From: Bacteroidota bacterium
GTDB taxonomy: Bacteria > Bacteroidota > Bacteroidia > Chitinophagales > Chitinophagaceae
Reading direction: 5' to 3'
DNA: 43,860 nucleotides
Assembly: GCA_016868455.1 (NCBI GenBank)
Contig: VGGV01000019.1
Span: 1-43,860 of the forward strand
A model generated the notes under the pieces. That model saw only the letters and a program-made list of their open reading frames with translations, did no database searches and had not been told where the DNA came from. Shown here in pieces: positions 9,362-17,149 of the stretch (positions are counted from its first letter, which is position 1; each line of letters begins with the position of its first letter). The position numbers and the translations under genes were made by a program.

Positions 9362-9696
9362 CTATTTTTTCTGGTAATAAACAACATTTGAACCCATAAC
9401 TGCACCGGGCATTGCTTTTAAAATATCTTCAAACATTTCCATAATAACAGCATAGTTGTTGAAAGGTGCAATCAATATAATACGCAAACGGGGTATTTTG
9501 CAAAATTCTGCTGAAACCGTAGCTGGCTGTCGAAAGTGAGAAAATGTGTAAAGCTGTGTTCTATCAACAGAGGCAGGAGTTCACCGTTCTTTTTTGAGTT
9601 CCATTTCATATCTGAAATGGTGAACACTTCCATTCCCTTTTCAAGGAAACGGTACTTCAGTTTTTGCGGCAGATTTTCATCAAGCAATAATTTCAT
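9362..9696 (-). pseudogene. DUF5615 (PIN-like) putative toxin, frameshifted
   Basis: The frame starting with ATG at 9696 reads MKLLLDENLPQKLKYRFLEK and encodes a DUF5615-type PIN-like nuclease domain: acidic D6 and E7, TISDMKW, and FLTFDSQL. It hits a stop at 9472 after only 74 residues, whereas the family usually has about 110. From about 9480 the adjacent frame stays open to a TAG at 9362 and encodes PFNNYAVIMEMFEDILKA and VVYYQKK, a plausible C-terminus. Restoring one base near 9475-9480 would give a protein of normal length. It overlaps the DUF433 gene by 17 bp, the usual antitoxin-then-toxin order. Either decayed, an assembly error, or a -1 frameshift site. Confidence 0.7.
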
Positions 9697-9919
9697 CCAG
9701 TTTTCCAATGTTTGAAGACTGAAAAAGACGGGCAGTAGATTCAAGAACACCTTCCACCTGATCCCTGGAAACTCCCGGAAAATCCTGCAAAAAATCATCC
9801 AGGCTTATCCCCTGTTCAAGATGAAAAAAGAGTGTGTCTACAGTAACCCTAGTTCCTTTAAAAACAGGCCTTCCAAACTGGATATCGGGGGAAACAGTTA
9901 TGTATTCATGAAGATTCAT
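9680..9919 (-). CDS. DUF433 family protein, putative antitoxin
   Basis: A 79-residue DUF433 protein, recognised by ITVSPDIQFGRPVFKGTRVTVD and the helical segment LEQGISLDDFLQDFPGVSRDQVEGVLE. DUF433 proteins carry a winged-helix-like DNA-binding fold and are usually encoded just before DUF5615 PIN-like proteins, where they are considered VapB-like antitoxins. Here the same order and a 17-bp overlap are seen. Because the downstream partner is frameshifted, this antitoxin may be an orphan remnant. The ATG at 9919 is the first in frame and fits the family start (MNLHEYI). Family assignment is strong; the toxin-antitoxin role is inferred from context. Confidence 0.87.
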   Translation of the reverse strand: MNLHEYITVSPDIQFGRPVFKGTRVTVDTLFFHLEQGISLDDFLQDFPGVSRDQVEGVLESTARLFQSSNIGKLDEIIA

Positions 9920-10183
9920 GCTATAAAATTAGCAAATATTATTCATTTGCAGTGTATCTTTTACAGAGGTCTTTATGGTGGTAGGTTGAGGTGGGGCGCA
10001 TAAGTAATTACGCAAGATATGGCATGAGAGGAAAATCGGGAAAAGTAAAAGAGCGGATTGTCATAACAGCAATCTGTCTTCCAGGTTACTGACAGGACAG
10101 GCAGGCAGAAAATTGTATAACATTAATTTATTGGCATTTAAACAGGCATTTTTTGAAGAGCCCATCTGATATCATAAATTTAG

Positions 10184-10780
10184 GTGCAAGCGGCAATAAT
10201 ATTGAGACCATCATTAATCATAATCTCAACATTCTTTTTGACGATACTTTCCATTGGGCAATCTTCCAAAGAACAGGACTTTGTATGGGCACTCAAAAAA
10301 GTTGTAAGGGCTCTCTCTAAGCGAGACCCTGTAACATTATCCAGGTATATTGACAAGAAAACCGAGGTTTATATCCTTAACAGAACTGGTGTTGTTGACA
10401 CTTACAAACATTTTTCAACGCTGGGGTTCAGTGATACCACTTACCCGAATGCTCCGTTTTATGACAGTGTAAAACTTTCCAGGTTAAAGTATTCCAGGCT
10501 TCCAACCTTTGATTGTGAAAAATGGACAAAGACTGGAACATTTGTAGACACAACCCGTACCGATCATTTGCTCTCAAAAATTGCAAAAAGTTTAAGCAGA
10601 GCATTTAGAGGAAGAGTTTCTATAAAAAAGATTACTGAATTTTACAATCTCGAAAACAAAAGCAGAAGAATCGTTATCGCTGACAATAATTCGAATGAAT
10701 TAATTATTTATTTGAGTTTTATAAATAATAAATGGGTGCTTACAATAATTGATAAAGCAACTTGTGATTGTAGCGTTTGA
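10184..10780 (+). CDS. secreted hypothetical protein
   Basis: A 198-residue protein with a likely signal peptide (about residues 1-27, hydrophobic LIIISTFFLTILSIGQ, cleavage near SIGQ-SS). The mature part is rich in Lys, Ser and Thr and ends in TCDCSV; no enzyme motif is evident. I do not recognise a family. The start is uncertain: no ATG lies between the in-frame stop at 10181 and the hydrophobic stretch, so GTG (10184) or TTG (10202) must be used. The gene is A+T-rich compared with its neighbours and has a 264-bp upstream gap with no gene (it holds a GACAGG/GCAGG-type repeat fragment at 10091-10108). Transfer or an orphan gene are both possible. Confidence 0.6.
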   Translation: MQAAIILRPSLIIISTFFLTILSIGQSSKEQDFVWALKKVVRALSKRDPVTLSRYIDKKTEVYILNRTGVVDTYKHFSTLGFSDTTYPNAPFYDSVKLSRLKYSRLPTFDCEKWTKTGTFVDTTRTDHLLSKIAKSLSRAFRGRVSIKKITEFYNLENKSRRIVIADNNSNELIIYLSFINNKWVLTIIDKATCDCSV

Positions 10781-10850
10781 TTAATGACAAAAAATTAAGC
10801 CTGCTTGTGGTGAGTTTTGCAGCAGTAAGATTGGACGCAAAGTCCAGGCA

Positions 10851-12584
10851 TTACAATCTCATATCCCCAATCACCGCCTTAATCTTCTTATCCAATTCCT
10901 TATTCACTTTTTCAAAATCTGCAGCGTTATTCAGCTTTGTGTTCACACTAAAATAGAATTTGATCTTTGGCTCCGTGCCGCTGGGCCGGGCTGATATACT
11001 GCCGCCATCCTCTAATATAAACTGGAGCACATTGCTCTTCGGGAGGTCAATCGCCCACTCCTCTCCTGTTTGAGGATTGCGACCTTTCCTCAGTTCATAG
11101 TCAAGCAGCTTCACTACGGCTGAGCCATTGATGCTTTTGGGCGGGTTGCTCCGGTAACTTTCCATCATCGCAGCAATCTGCTGCTGGCCATCCATGCCTT
11201 TTTTTGTTATGGATATGAGGTGTTCTTTATAAAATCCGTATTGCACATACAAGTCAATCATTTTCTCATACAGGCTGCGTCCCTTTTCTTTTTCATAGGC
11301 GGCCATTTCGCAGAGAAGGGCCACGGCGCTTACGCCGTCTTTATCCCTTATTTTATCGCCGATCATCAGTCCAAAACTTTCCTCGCCGCCGATGATATAG
11401 TTTTCTTTTCCTTCTTTCTGCCTGATCATTTCAGCGATCCATTTAAAACCGGTCAGCACCCGGTAACAACTCACACCATTACCGGCAGCTATGGCATCAA
11501 TCATCGGTGTGGTAACAATGGTGGTAATCACCATATCATTGGGCTTTGCAATACCCTTTGTTTTTCTTGCTTCAATCAGGTAGTTAAAGGCAAGCACGGC
11601 TGTCTGGTTACCGTTCATCAGCACCCATTTACCTTTATCGTCTTTCACACCAATGGCAATGCGGTCGGCATCCGGGTCGGTGCCGCAGAGAATATCAGCG
11701 TTCAGCCGCTCTGCCATTTTCAGCCCCAGGCTCATTGCCTCGCTTTCTTCCGGGTTGGGATAAACAACCGTTGGAAAATTTCCATCCGGCACTGCCTGCT
11801 CTTTTACAATATGTATATTCTTAAATCCGAATTTCTCCAGTACAAGGGGCACCAGTTTGATACCCGTACCATGAATAGAGGTGTACACAATCTTCATGTC
11901 ACTGTGCCTGGCGATCACTTCCGGGTACACACTCAGTCCCTTTACCATCTCCATATATTTTTCATCCACCCGATAGCTATCGGGTTCTTTTCCGATAATG
12001 GTGATATTGGCTTCACCGCCGCTCCATTTCACATCATCCACAGAAGTTATTTTATCTACTTCTCTGATCACATTTTTATCATGTGGCGGCACTAACTGCG
12101 ATCCATCATTCCAGTAAGCTTTGTAACCATTATACTCTTTCGGATTATGTGACGCTGTACACACGACACCGCCCTGGCAACCCAGCTCACGGATGGCATA
12201 AGATAATTCCGGTGTGGGGCGCATATCTTCAAACAAATACACTTTGATGCCGTTTGCAGCAAAAACATTGGCAGCTGTTTCCGCAAAAAAGCGGCTGTTG
12301 TTGCGGCTGTCATATGCAATGGCCACTTTCACATCACTAAAGCACTGTTTCAGGTAATTTGCATAACCCTGGGTAGCCATTCCCACTGTGTATTTATTCA
12401 TCCGGTTGGTGCCAACTCCCATCAATCCTCTTAAGCCTCCTGTACCAAATTCAAGGTTGCAGTAAAAGGCATCGGCCAGTTCGGCCGGGTTTTCTTTCTG
12501 CAAACGTCTTATCTCATCCTTAGTGGCCTGGTCAAAATTGCCGGAAAGCCATGCATCAATCTTAGCCTGTATTATTGTGTCCAT
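10851..12584 (-). CDS. phospho-sugar mutase (phosphoglucomutase/phosphomannomutase)
   Basis: Predicted 577-residue cytoplasmic alpha-D-phosphohexomutase interconverting sugar 1- and 6-phosphates, most likely glucose phosphates given its length close to Bacillus PgcA. All four family loops are visible: the phosphoserine loop TASHNPKEYNGYK (Ser145), the metal loop GTDPDADRIAIG, the sugar loop GGEESFG and the phosphate-binding loop RPSGTEPKIKFYF. The start FGTGGLRGLMGVGTNRMN is typical. Codons 201-205 (PDSYR) coincide exactly with a copy of the CCCGATAGCTATCGGG palindrome. It is convergent with the preceding secreted protein and divergent from the downstream toxin-antitoxin genes, hence monocistronic. 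Confidence 0.94.
   Translation of the reverse strand: MDTIIQAKIDAWLSGNFDQATKDEIRRLQKENPAELADAFYCNLEFGTGGLRGLMGVGTNRMNKYTVGMATQGYANYLKQCFSDVKVAIAYDSRNNSRFFAETAANVFAANGIKVYLFEDMRPTPELSYAIRELGCQGGVVCTASHNPKEYNGYKAYWNDGSQLVPPHDKNVIREVDKITSVDDVKWSGGEANITIIGKEPDSYRVDEKYMEMVKGLSVYPEVIARHSDMKIVYTSIHGTGIKLVPLVLEKFGFKNIHIVKEQAVPDGNFPTVVYPNPEESEAMSLGLKMAERLNADILCGTDPDADRIAIGVKDDKGKWVLMNGNQTAVLAFNYLIEARKTKGIAKPNDMVITTIVTTPMIDAIAAGNGVSCYRVLTGFKWIAEMIRQKEGKENYIIGGEESFGLMIGDKIRDKDGVSAVALLCEMAAYEKEKGRSLYEKMIDLYVQYGFYKEHLISITKKGMDGQQQIAAMMESYRSNPPKSINGSAVVKLLDYELRKGRNPQTGEEWAIDLPKSNVLQFILEDGGSISARPSGTEPKIKFYFSVNTKLNNAADFEKVNKELDKKIKAVIGDMRL
11968..11985. repeat. 18-bp palindrome, copy 1 of 4 (in mutase gene)
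   Basis: ACCCGATAGCTATCGGGT is a perfect 18-bp palindrome inside the phospho-sugar mutase gene, translated as Pro-Asp-Ser-Tyr-Arg. The 16-bp core recurs at 23197, 24784 and 34024. Confidence 0.85.
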
Positions 12585-12690
12585 ACAAACGGAGTTAAGA
12601 TACCGACGAATTTCGGCTCAATTTCCAACATTAACAAATACCGTAGAAAGGCACATAAATAAATCGTATTTTAGGGGTGAAAATCTTATT

Positions 12691-12924
12691 ATGACAACAA
12701 CACTCATTAAAAAGAAACTTGCAAAAAAGATTAATGAAATAAGCGATGCCGCTTTTTTGAAAGCACTGCATACTATTGTCCAATATAAGAAGGAAGAAGA
12801 AGAGTTATATAAGTTGTCAGCTCCGCAAAAAAAAGAACTTGACCGCAGAAAAGCACTCCACAAAGCCGGACAAAGCAAATCATACTCGTTGAGCAGCCTG
12901 AGAAAATCACTGCTTAAAAAATAA
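12691..12924 (+). CDS. small antitoxin-like protein upstream of ParE-type toxin
   Basis: A 77-residue, highly charged helical protein (MTTTLIKKKLAKKINEISDA, later KKEEEELYKLSAPQKKELDRRK). It lies 2 bp before a RelE/ParE-superfamily toxin gene, and its size and helical character match the short antitoxins that Bacteroidota pair with ParE toxins. No named DNA-binding motif is certain. The open frame extends upstream, but the first 56 codons overlap the divergent mutase gene and look non-coding; ATG at 12691 follows a plausible leader. The role is inferred from the partner. Confidence 0.75.
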   Translation: MTTTLIKKKLAKKINEISDAAFLKALHTIVQYKKEEEELYKLSAPQKKELDRRKALHKAGQSKSYSLSSLRKSLLKK

Positions 12925-12926
12925 AC

Positions 12927-13229
12927 ATGCCATACAAGGAGGTAATAAAGGAAGAAGCAAGGGCGGATATTGCTGAAGCGATGTCTTATTATGCATCCAA
13001 AAGCAGTGGGCTTGATACCCGGTTTTTCAACGAAGTAGCGGCAACTATAAAACATATTTTGCGAAATCCCTTTGCATTTAAAAAGGTGTATAAGAATTTC
13101 CGGCAAACTTCCGTCCGTAAATTCCCGTATGTAATTTTCTATGAACCCGAAGGAAACAATGTGATAATCTATTCTGTTTTTAATACCTGGCAACATCCGG
13201 CAAAGAAAATAAGCCGTGTTAAAAAATGA
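12927..13229 (+). CDS. ParE/RelE superfamily toxin
   Basis: A 100-residue protein of the RelE/ParE toxin superfamily. Seen in the sequence are the helical start EVIKEEARADIAEAMSYY, the LDTRFFNEVAATIKHIL helix, the turn NPFAFKKVYKNFRQTSVRKFPYVIFYE and the final beta strand NNVIIYSVFNTWQHPAK. ParE-type members inhibit DNA gyrase, RelE-type cleave mRNA; the DIAEAMxYY start resembles the ParE branch, but the target cannot be decided here. It is separated by 2 bp from its likely antitoxin and overlaps the next gene (DUF2279) by 4 bp (ATGA), so all three may share a transcript. Confidence 0.86.
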   Translation: MPYKEVIKEEARADIAEAMSYYASKSSGLDTRFFNEVAATIKHILRNPFAFKKVYKNFRQTSVRKFPYVIFYEPEGNNVIIYSVFNTWQHPAKKISRVKK

Positions 13230-14230
13230 TCAGTTTGTATTTGCGGATATTAATACTCCTGTTTTTTGTCCCCTGCACAATAACCCTGCTGGCTCAAAAT
13301 GATACTACCCAACTGACAAGAGACCCATTATATGATACTTCAAAAATCCAATATGGGATTGACATATCCGCATTAACTCCAAAACAAAAGAAAACCCGGA
13401 CCTGGCTTGTAACCGGCACCAATGTTATCGGGTATGGCGGAGTAATGGCCGCCCTTGCATCAGCCTGGTATGATGATTACACCAAAACCAAACTCCATTC
13501 TTTTAACGACAGCCGTGAATGGCTGCAGGTGGATAAGGTGGGCCATGTTTACGGCACCTGGATAGAAAGCATAGCTAATAATGAACTATGGAAGTGGGCG
13601 GGCATGGAAAGAAAAAAACGGATCTGGATAAGCGGCCTCACCTCTTTTGCATTTCAAACCACGATTGAATACTTAGATGGCCGCAGCGCCGAATGGGGCT
13701 GGAGCTGGGCTGACTTTGGCGCCAATGTGCTGGGAAGCGGAACATTTATAGCACAGGAACTGGCATGGGACGAACAGCGAATCCAACTCAAATGGTCATT
13801 TCACCGTAAAAGCTACAAGGATGCTTCGCTCAATCAGCGCAGCAATGAATTGTTTGGTAAAAGTTCTCCTGAACGTTTTTTAAAGGATTATAACGGACAG
13901 ACCTACTGGGCCAGCGCCAGTCTGAAATCTTTCTTTCCCAAAAGCAAACTGCCCGGCTGGCTTTGTGTGTCTTTAGGATATGGCGCTGAAGGGATGTTTG
14001 GCGGTGAAGAAAATATTGCAAAGGATGCCGTCGGCAACATCATTTTCGACCGGCGGGATATAAAACGCTACCGCCAGTGGTACCTTGCCCCGGATATTGA
14101 CCTGAGCAAAATAAAAACCAACAGCAAGGCCCTCAACTTTGTATTCCTGGTACTCAGCGCTTTTAAATTTCCCGCTCCTTCACTGGAGTTTTCAAACGGG
14201 AAATTCAGGGTGAATGCAATTCATTTTTAA
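13226..14230 (+). CDS. DUF2279 family protein (exported)
   Basis: A 334-residue exported protein of the DUF2279 (YfiM-like) family of unknown function. A signal peptide (LRILILLFFVPCTITLLAQ, about residues 5-23) precedes the family core: a hydrophobic segment GTNVIGYGGVMAALASAWY, the motif DKVGHVYGTWIESIANNE, a second segment ISGLTSFAFQTTIEYLDGRS and WGWSWADFGANVLGSGTFIAQE. Membrane-embedded small helices with conserved His and Asp are typical. The ATG overlaps the stop of the ParE gene by 4 bp. Its translational link to a toxin gene is probably accidental, as DUF2279 proteins are usually stand-alone. Confidence 0.85.
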   Translation: MISLYLRILILLFFVPCTITLLAQNDTTQLTRDPLYDTSKIQYGIDISALTPKQKKTRTWLVTGTNVIGYGGVMAALASAWYDDYTKTKLHSFNDSREWLQVDKVGHVYGTWIESIANNELWKWAGMERKKRIWISGLTSFAFQTTIEYLDGRSAEWGWSWADFGANVLGSGTFIAQELAWDEQRIQLKWSFHRKSYKDASLNQRSNELFGKSSPERFLKDYNGQTYWASASLKSFFPKSKLPGWLCVSLGYGAEGMFGGEENIAKDAVGNIIFDRRDIKRYRQWYLAPDIDLSKIKTNSKALNFVFLVLSAFKFPAPSLEFSNGKFRVNAIHF

Positions 14231-14273
14231 AGCCCGGCGGCTTGCCCTAAATTAGCGGCTGCAAATCCTCATC

Positions 14274-15596
14274 ATGCAAATTGCCCAACAGGTTTTATTT
14301 ATCCTTCTCAGCGTTTTTTCTATCTGGCTTTTTTCCAAAAAAGTAAAAGAGATACGCCGGAATATCAAACTTGGCCGTGATGAAGACCTGAATGATCACC
14401 CTTCGCAGCGATGGAACAATGTGCTGCTGCTGGCTTTTGGACAAAAGAAAATGTTTCGCAACCCGCTGGTAGCCGTTCTGCACTTTTTTGTGTATGCAGG
14501 TTTCATTATCATCAATATCGAAGTACTGGAAATTATTCTGGATGGAATTACCGGCAAACACCGCCTTTTTGCAGCCCCATTAGGCGGCTTGTACAGTTTC
14601 CTCATCAATGCTTTTGAAGTGCTGGCCCTGCTGGTGCTCCTGGCCTGTGCCATTTTCCTGGTACGCAGAAATATCATCAAACTGAAGAGGTTTATCAGTA
14701 AAGACCTGGATGGCTGGCCCCGCAGCGATGCCAATTATATCCTTATTACCGAGATTGTACTGATGACGTTGTTCCTGTTTCTGAATGCAAGCGATACATT
14801 ATTACAGGCAAGGGGCGTTGAACATTATGCGACACATCCTATCGGCAGTTTTATTCTGTCGCAGTACCTGCACCCGGTTATCAGCGGAGTGAATAATGAA
14901 GGGCTGGAATTGATTGAACGGGGTTGCTGGTGGCTGCATATCGCCGGCATCTTTGCTTTTCTGAATTATCTCCCCTACTCCAAGCACCTGCATATTGTGC
15001 TGGCTTTTCCCAATGCATATTATGCCCGTCTGAAGCCGATAGGTGAAATGGATAATATGAAATCCATCCAGAATGAAGTTCTGTATGCCATGCAGCCCGA
15101 GCTGGCGCCATCGGAACCTGCTGCCCCGCAGCGCTTCGGTGCAAAAGATGTAACGGACCTTAGCTGGAAAAACCTGATGGATGCTTATAGTTGCACAGAA
15201 TGCGGACGTTGTTCGGCTGCCTGCCCGGCCAATTTGACCGGTAAGCTTCTCTCGCCCAGAAAAATTATGATGGATACCCGTGACCGGCTGGAAGAAGCGG
15301 GAAAAAGCATCAGCAAAAATGGTGAACTAAAAGATGATGGAAAGAGTTTGCTGCATGATTATATAACTGTGGAAGAACTTCGGGCCTGCACCACCTGCAA
15401 TGCCTGTGTGCAGGAATGTCCTGTAAGCATCAGCCCGCTGGATATTATTTTACAATTACGCCGTTATTTGGTAATGGAAGAAAGCAACAGTCCGCAGGAA
15501 TGGACAGCCATGTTCAGCAACGTGGAAAATAATTTTGCACCGTGGAAATTCAGCCCTGATGAAAGGGATAAATGGGCAGAAGAAATGAAAAATTAA
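14274..15596 (+). CDS. membrane 4Fe-4S dicluster protein (HdrC/NarI-like)
   Basis: Predicted 440-residue membrane redox protein. Five or so N-terminal helices (about residues 4-22, 62-90, 107-131, 155-172 and 222-240) resemble the cytochrome-b-like gamma subunit of nitrate reductase, followed by two ferredoxin motifs: C307-C310-C313-C317 (CTECGRCSAACP) and C372-C375-C378-C382 (CTTCNACVQECP). This resembles heterodisulfide-reductase-like electron-transfer subunits common in Bacteroidota. Its natural partner is the CCG-domain protein at 18314, normally adjacent but here 2.7 kb away behind three minus-strand genes. Physiological donor and acceptor are unknown. Confidence 0.9.
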   Translation: MQIAQQVLFILLSVFSIWLFSKKVKEIRRNIKLGRDEDLNDHPSQRWNNVLLLAFGQKKMFRNPLVAVLHFFVYAGFIIINIEVLEIILDGITGKHRLFAAPLGGLYSFLINAFEVLALLVLLACAIFLVRRNIIKLKRFISKDLDGWPRSDANYILITEIVLMTLFLFLNASDTLLQARGVEHYATHPIGSFILSQYLHPVISGVNNEGLELIERGCWWLHIAGIFAFLNYLPYSKHLHIVLAFPNAYYARLKPIGEMDNMKSIQNEVLYAMQPELAPSEPAAPQRFGAKDVTDLSWKNLMDAYSCTECGRCSAACPANLTGKLLSPRKIMMDTRDRLEEAGKSISKNGELKDDGKSLLHDYITVEELRACTTCNACVQECPVSISPLDIILQLRRYLVMEESNSPQEWTAMFSNVENNFAPWKFSPDERDKWAEEMKN

Positions 15597-15603
15597 TACC
15601 CTC

Positions 15604-16331
15604 TCAGCCTCCGAGGTTCTGCCGCATCTTTTCAATCTGCATCCGGGTACCCAGCACTATCACTTTCATGCCTTTGGTGATATTGGTATCCTCCGGCGGA
15701 TTGATCACAAATTTTCCTTCTCCATCTTTTATACCAATACAGTTAACACCTGTTTTATTCCAATTCATTACATCATGCAAGGTTTTATCTTTTATTTTTC
15801 CCGGCAGTTCATCATAAGGAACTGATTCCACATTGATGATTTCCCTTTCTTCTCCTGACAAATAATCAATAAACTCAATCCCATCTGGTTTGGTAACCAG
15901 TGTGGCCATGTGGGTACCGCCTATTTTGTCGGGCAGTATCACATTATCCGCCCCTGTTTTCTGCAGTTTGGGCAAGGTGAAATAAATATGGTCGCCGTTC
16001 CTCATCGTCCAGTTACTCCTGAAATTTTCATCGGTAGCATTCCTCAGTTTTTCCATTGACTCAGCAGCGCATTTTTCAAATAATGCTATCAGTTCTTCTT
16101 TACTGGAAAGTGTGTTCGGCTTGTAGCCCTTTGCAAAATCCAGTTCATCAGTATCGAGTGTAACCGTAAGCCCGTTAGGAATTTCTGCCACATGCGTGAC
16201 CGGTCTTTTCAGCGTCATGGATTTTTCATGGGGCCTCCAGTCGCCTTTCTCAAATGGTACGGCCGTAAGCATTTTTCGGGTTGATTTCATTTCGTTTTCC
16301 CATTCGTGAATTAAGGTGTCTTTATTGCCAT
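15604..16331 (-). pseudogene. chimera: DinB-family N-terminus fused to K+-channel TrkA-C domain
   Basis: The open frame from ATG at 16290 encodes 228 residues in two unrelated parts. Residues 1-108 are DinB-like (WRPHEKSM, VTHVAEIP, TLDTDELDFAK, NWTMRNGDHIYFTLPK) but stop before the C-terminal HLxHHR helix that carries metal ligands. Residues 109-228 match the C-terminal RCK/TrkA-C part of K+ channel proteins (KTGADNVILPDKIGGTHMAT, then MNWNKTGVNCIGIKD and KGMKVIVLG), lacking the pore and the Rossmann half. The join is near 15960-15975. Upstream, LIHEWENE is encoded in frame without a start codon; ATG at 16331 (MAIK) would connect if one A were restored near 16320. Two lesions in one gene suggest decay; misassembly is possible. 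Confidence 0.75.
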
Positions 16332-16354
16332 GGTATCAGGCTTTATGTTATCAG

Positions 16355-17110
16355 TTATTCTTTTTCCTTATGGTGGTAATGAGTGATTTTCTCAAGTCCT
16401 TCTTCAATCTTTTCGATTTTTTCCATCTGCTCTTCAATCTTGTGTGTCAGCTCTTCAGGGTGTTCCAGCTGATGGACAGGATCTTTCTTTTTCAGGATGC
16501 GCCACAACTGCAGGATGGCGGTTAAAGCGAATATCCCGCCAATCACCAAGTTCAGTATATCCTGGTTCCGGCTGATTGTGTTCGCAATCAGGATGCCGCC
16601 AAAAATAAAAACACAGTTGCCGATAAAAGTGCCGATGCCGATACCCATAATGTAGGAATTATAATGCCCGGACCTCGGCAGCAATACTTTTTTGGTGAAC
16701 AACACGGTACTCCATCCAAACCAGAAAGGGATCTGTACCGGGTTCAGGGCGCTCATTACAAACCCCAGTACAAATTTGGGCAGCGAACTGCTCAGCACCA
16801 CGTTTTCCTGTACATTGGGATGCAGGGCAGCATAAAAACTGGAAACCGCAAGCGCCACCACAATCAGCAGGGTTATCCATTCCAGCGCTTTCAGCACTCT
16901 TTCCTGTTTCCGTATCCAGTCCATAGCCACCAGCGAAACCCTTACATAAACAATTTCTGCCAGCAATGAACCCATAGAGAAAAGCATGGCCGAGGTGACG
17001 CCGTCAGAGATAGAAATCTGCATGGCCGCAATGTTAAGTGTTCCTAATGGCAGGGAGCCGAGAAAACTGACCAGCATGCCGGTAAAAAAAATCTTCAGCA
17101 AAGAGTGCAT
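16355..17110 (-). CDS. LysE family exporter
   Basis: Predicted 251-residue inner-membrane protein of the LysE/RhtB superfamily, which exports amino acids or related metabolites. The family signature is at the start: FFTGMLVSFLGSLPLGTLNIAAMQISI, followed by about six hydrophobic segments, the conserved ALNPVQIPFWFGW in mid-protein and a charged C-terminal tail (KIEEQMEKIEKIEEGLEKIT) that would form a short coiled coil, plus HYHHKEKE. The frame opens with TTG at 17134, but ATG at 17110 is chosen because it starts directly before the first membrane segment. It sits between the chimeric gene and the ATP-grasp gene, 39 bp after the latter's stop, and is probably co-transcribed with it. Substrate unknown. 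Confidence 0.86.
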   Translation of the reverse strand: MHSLLKIFFTGMLVSFLGSLPLGTLNIAAMQISISDGVTSAMLFSMGSLLAEIVYVRVSLVAMDWIRKQERVLKALEWITLLIVVALAVSSFYAALHPNVQENVVLSSSLPKFVLGFVMSALNPVQIPFWFGWSTVLFTKKVLLPRSGHYNSYIMGIGIGTFIGNCVFIFGGILIANTISRNQDILNLVIGGIFALTAILQLWRILKKKDPVHQLEHPEELTHKIEEQMEKIEKIEEGLEKITHYHHKEKE

Positions 17111-17149
17111 GAAGCGAAAATACAAAAAGGGCAACTGGATTAATTCAAA

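Noticed and set aside
9920-10183. Gap before the secreted hypothetical protein, checked for an RNA or short gene
   Set aside because: Apart from a small GACAGG/GCAGG repeat fragment I see no cloverleaf, terminator or coding pattern.
11220-12095. 291-codon open frame on the plus strand within the mutase gene
   Set aside because: It is antisense to a clear phospho-sugar mutase and is rich in His and Phe, as expected from reading such a gene backwards.
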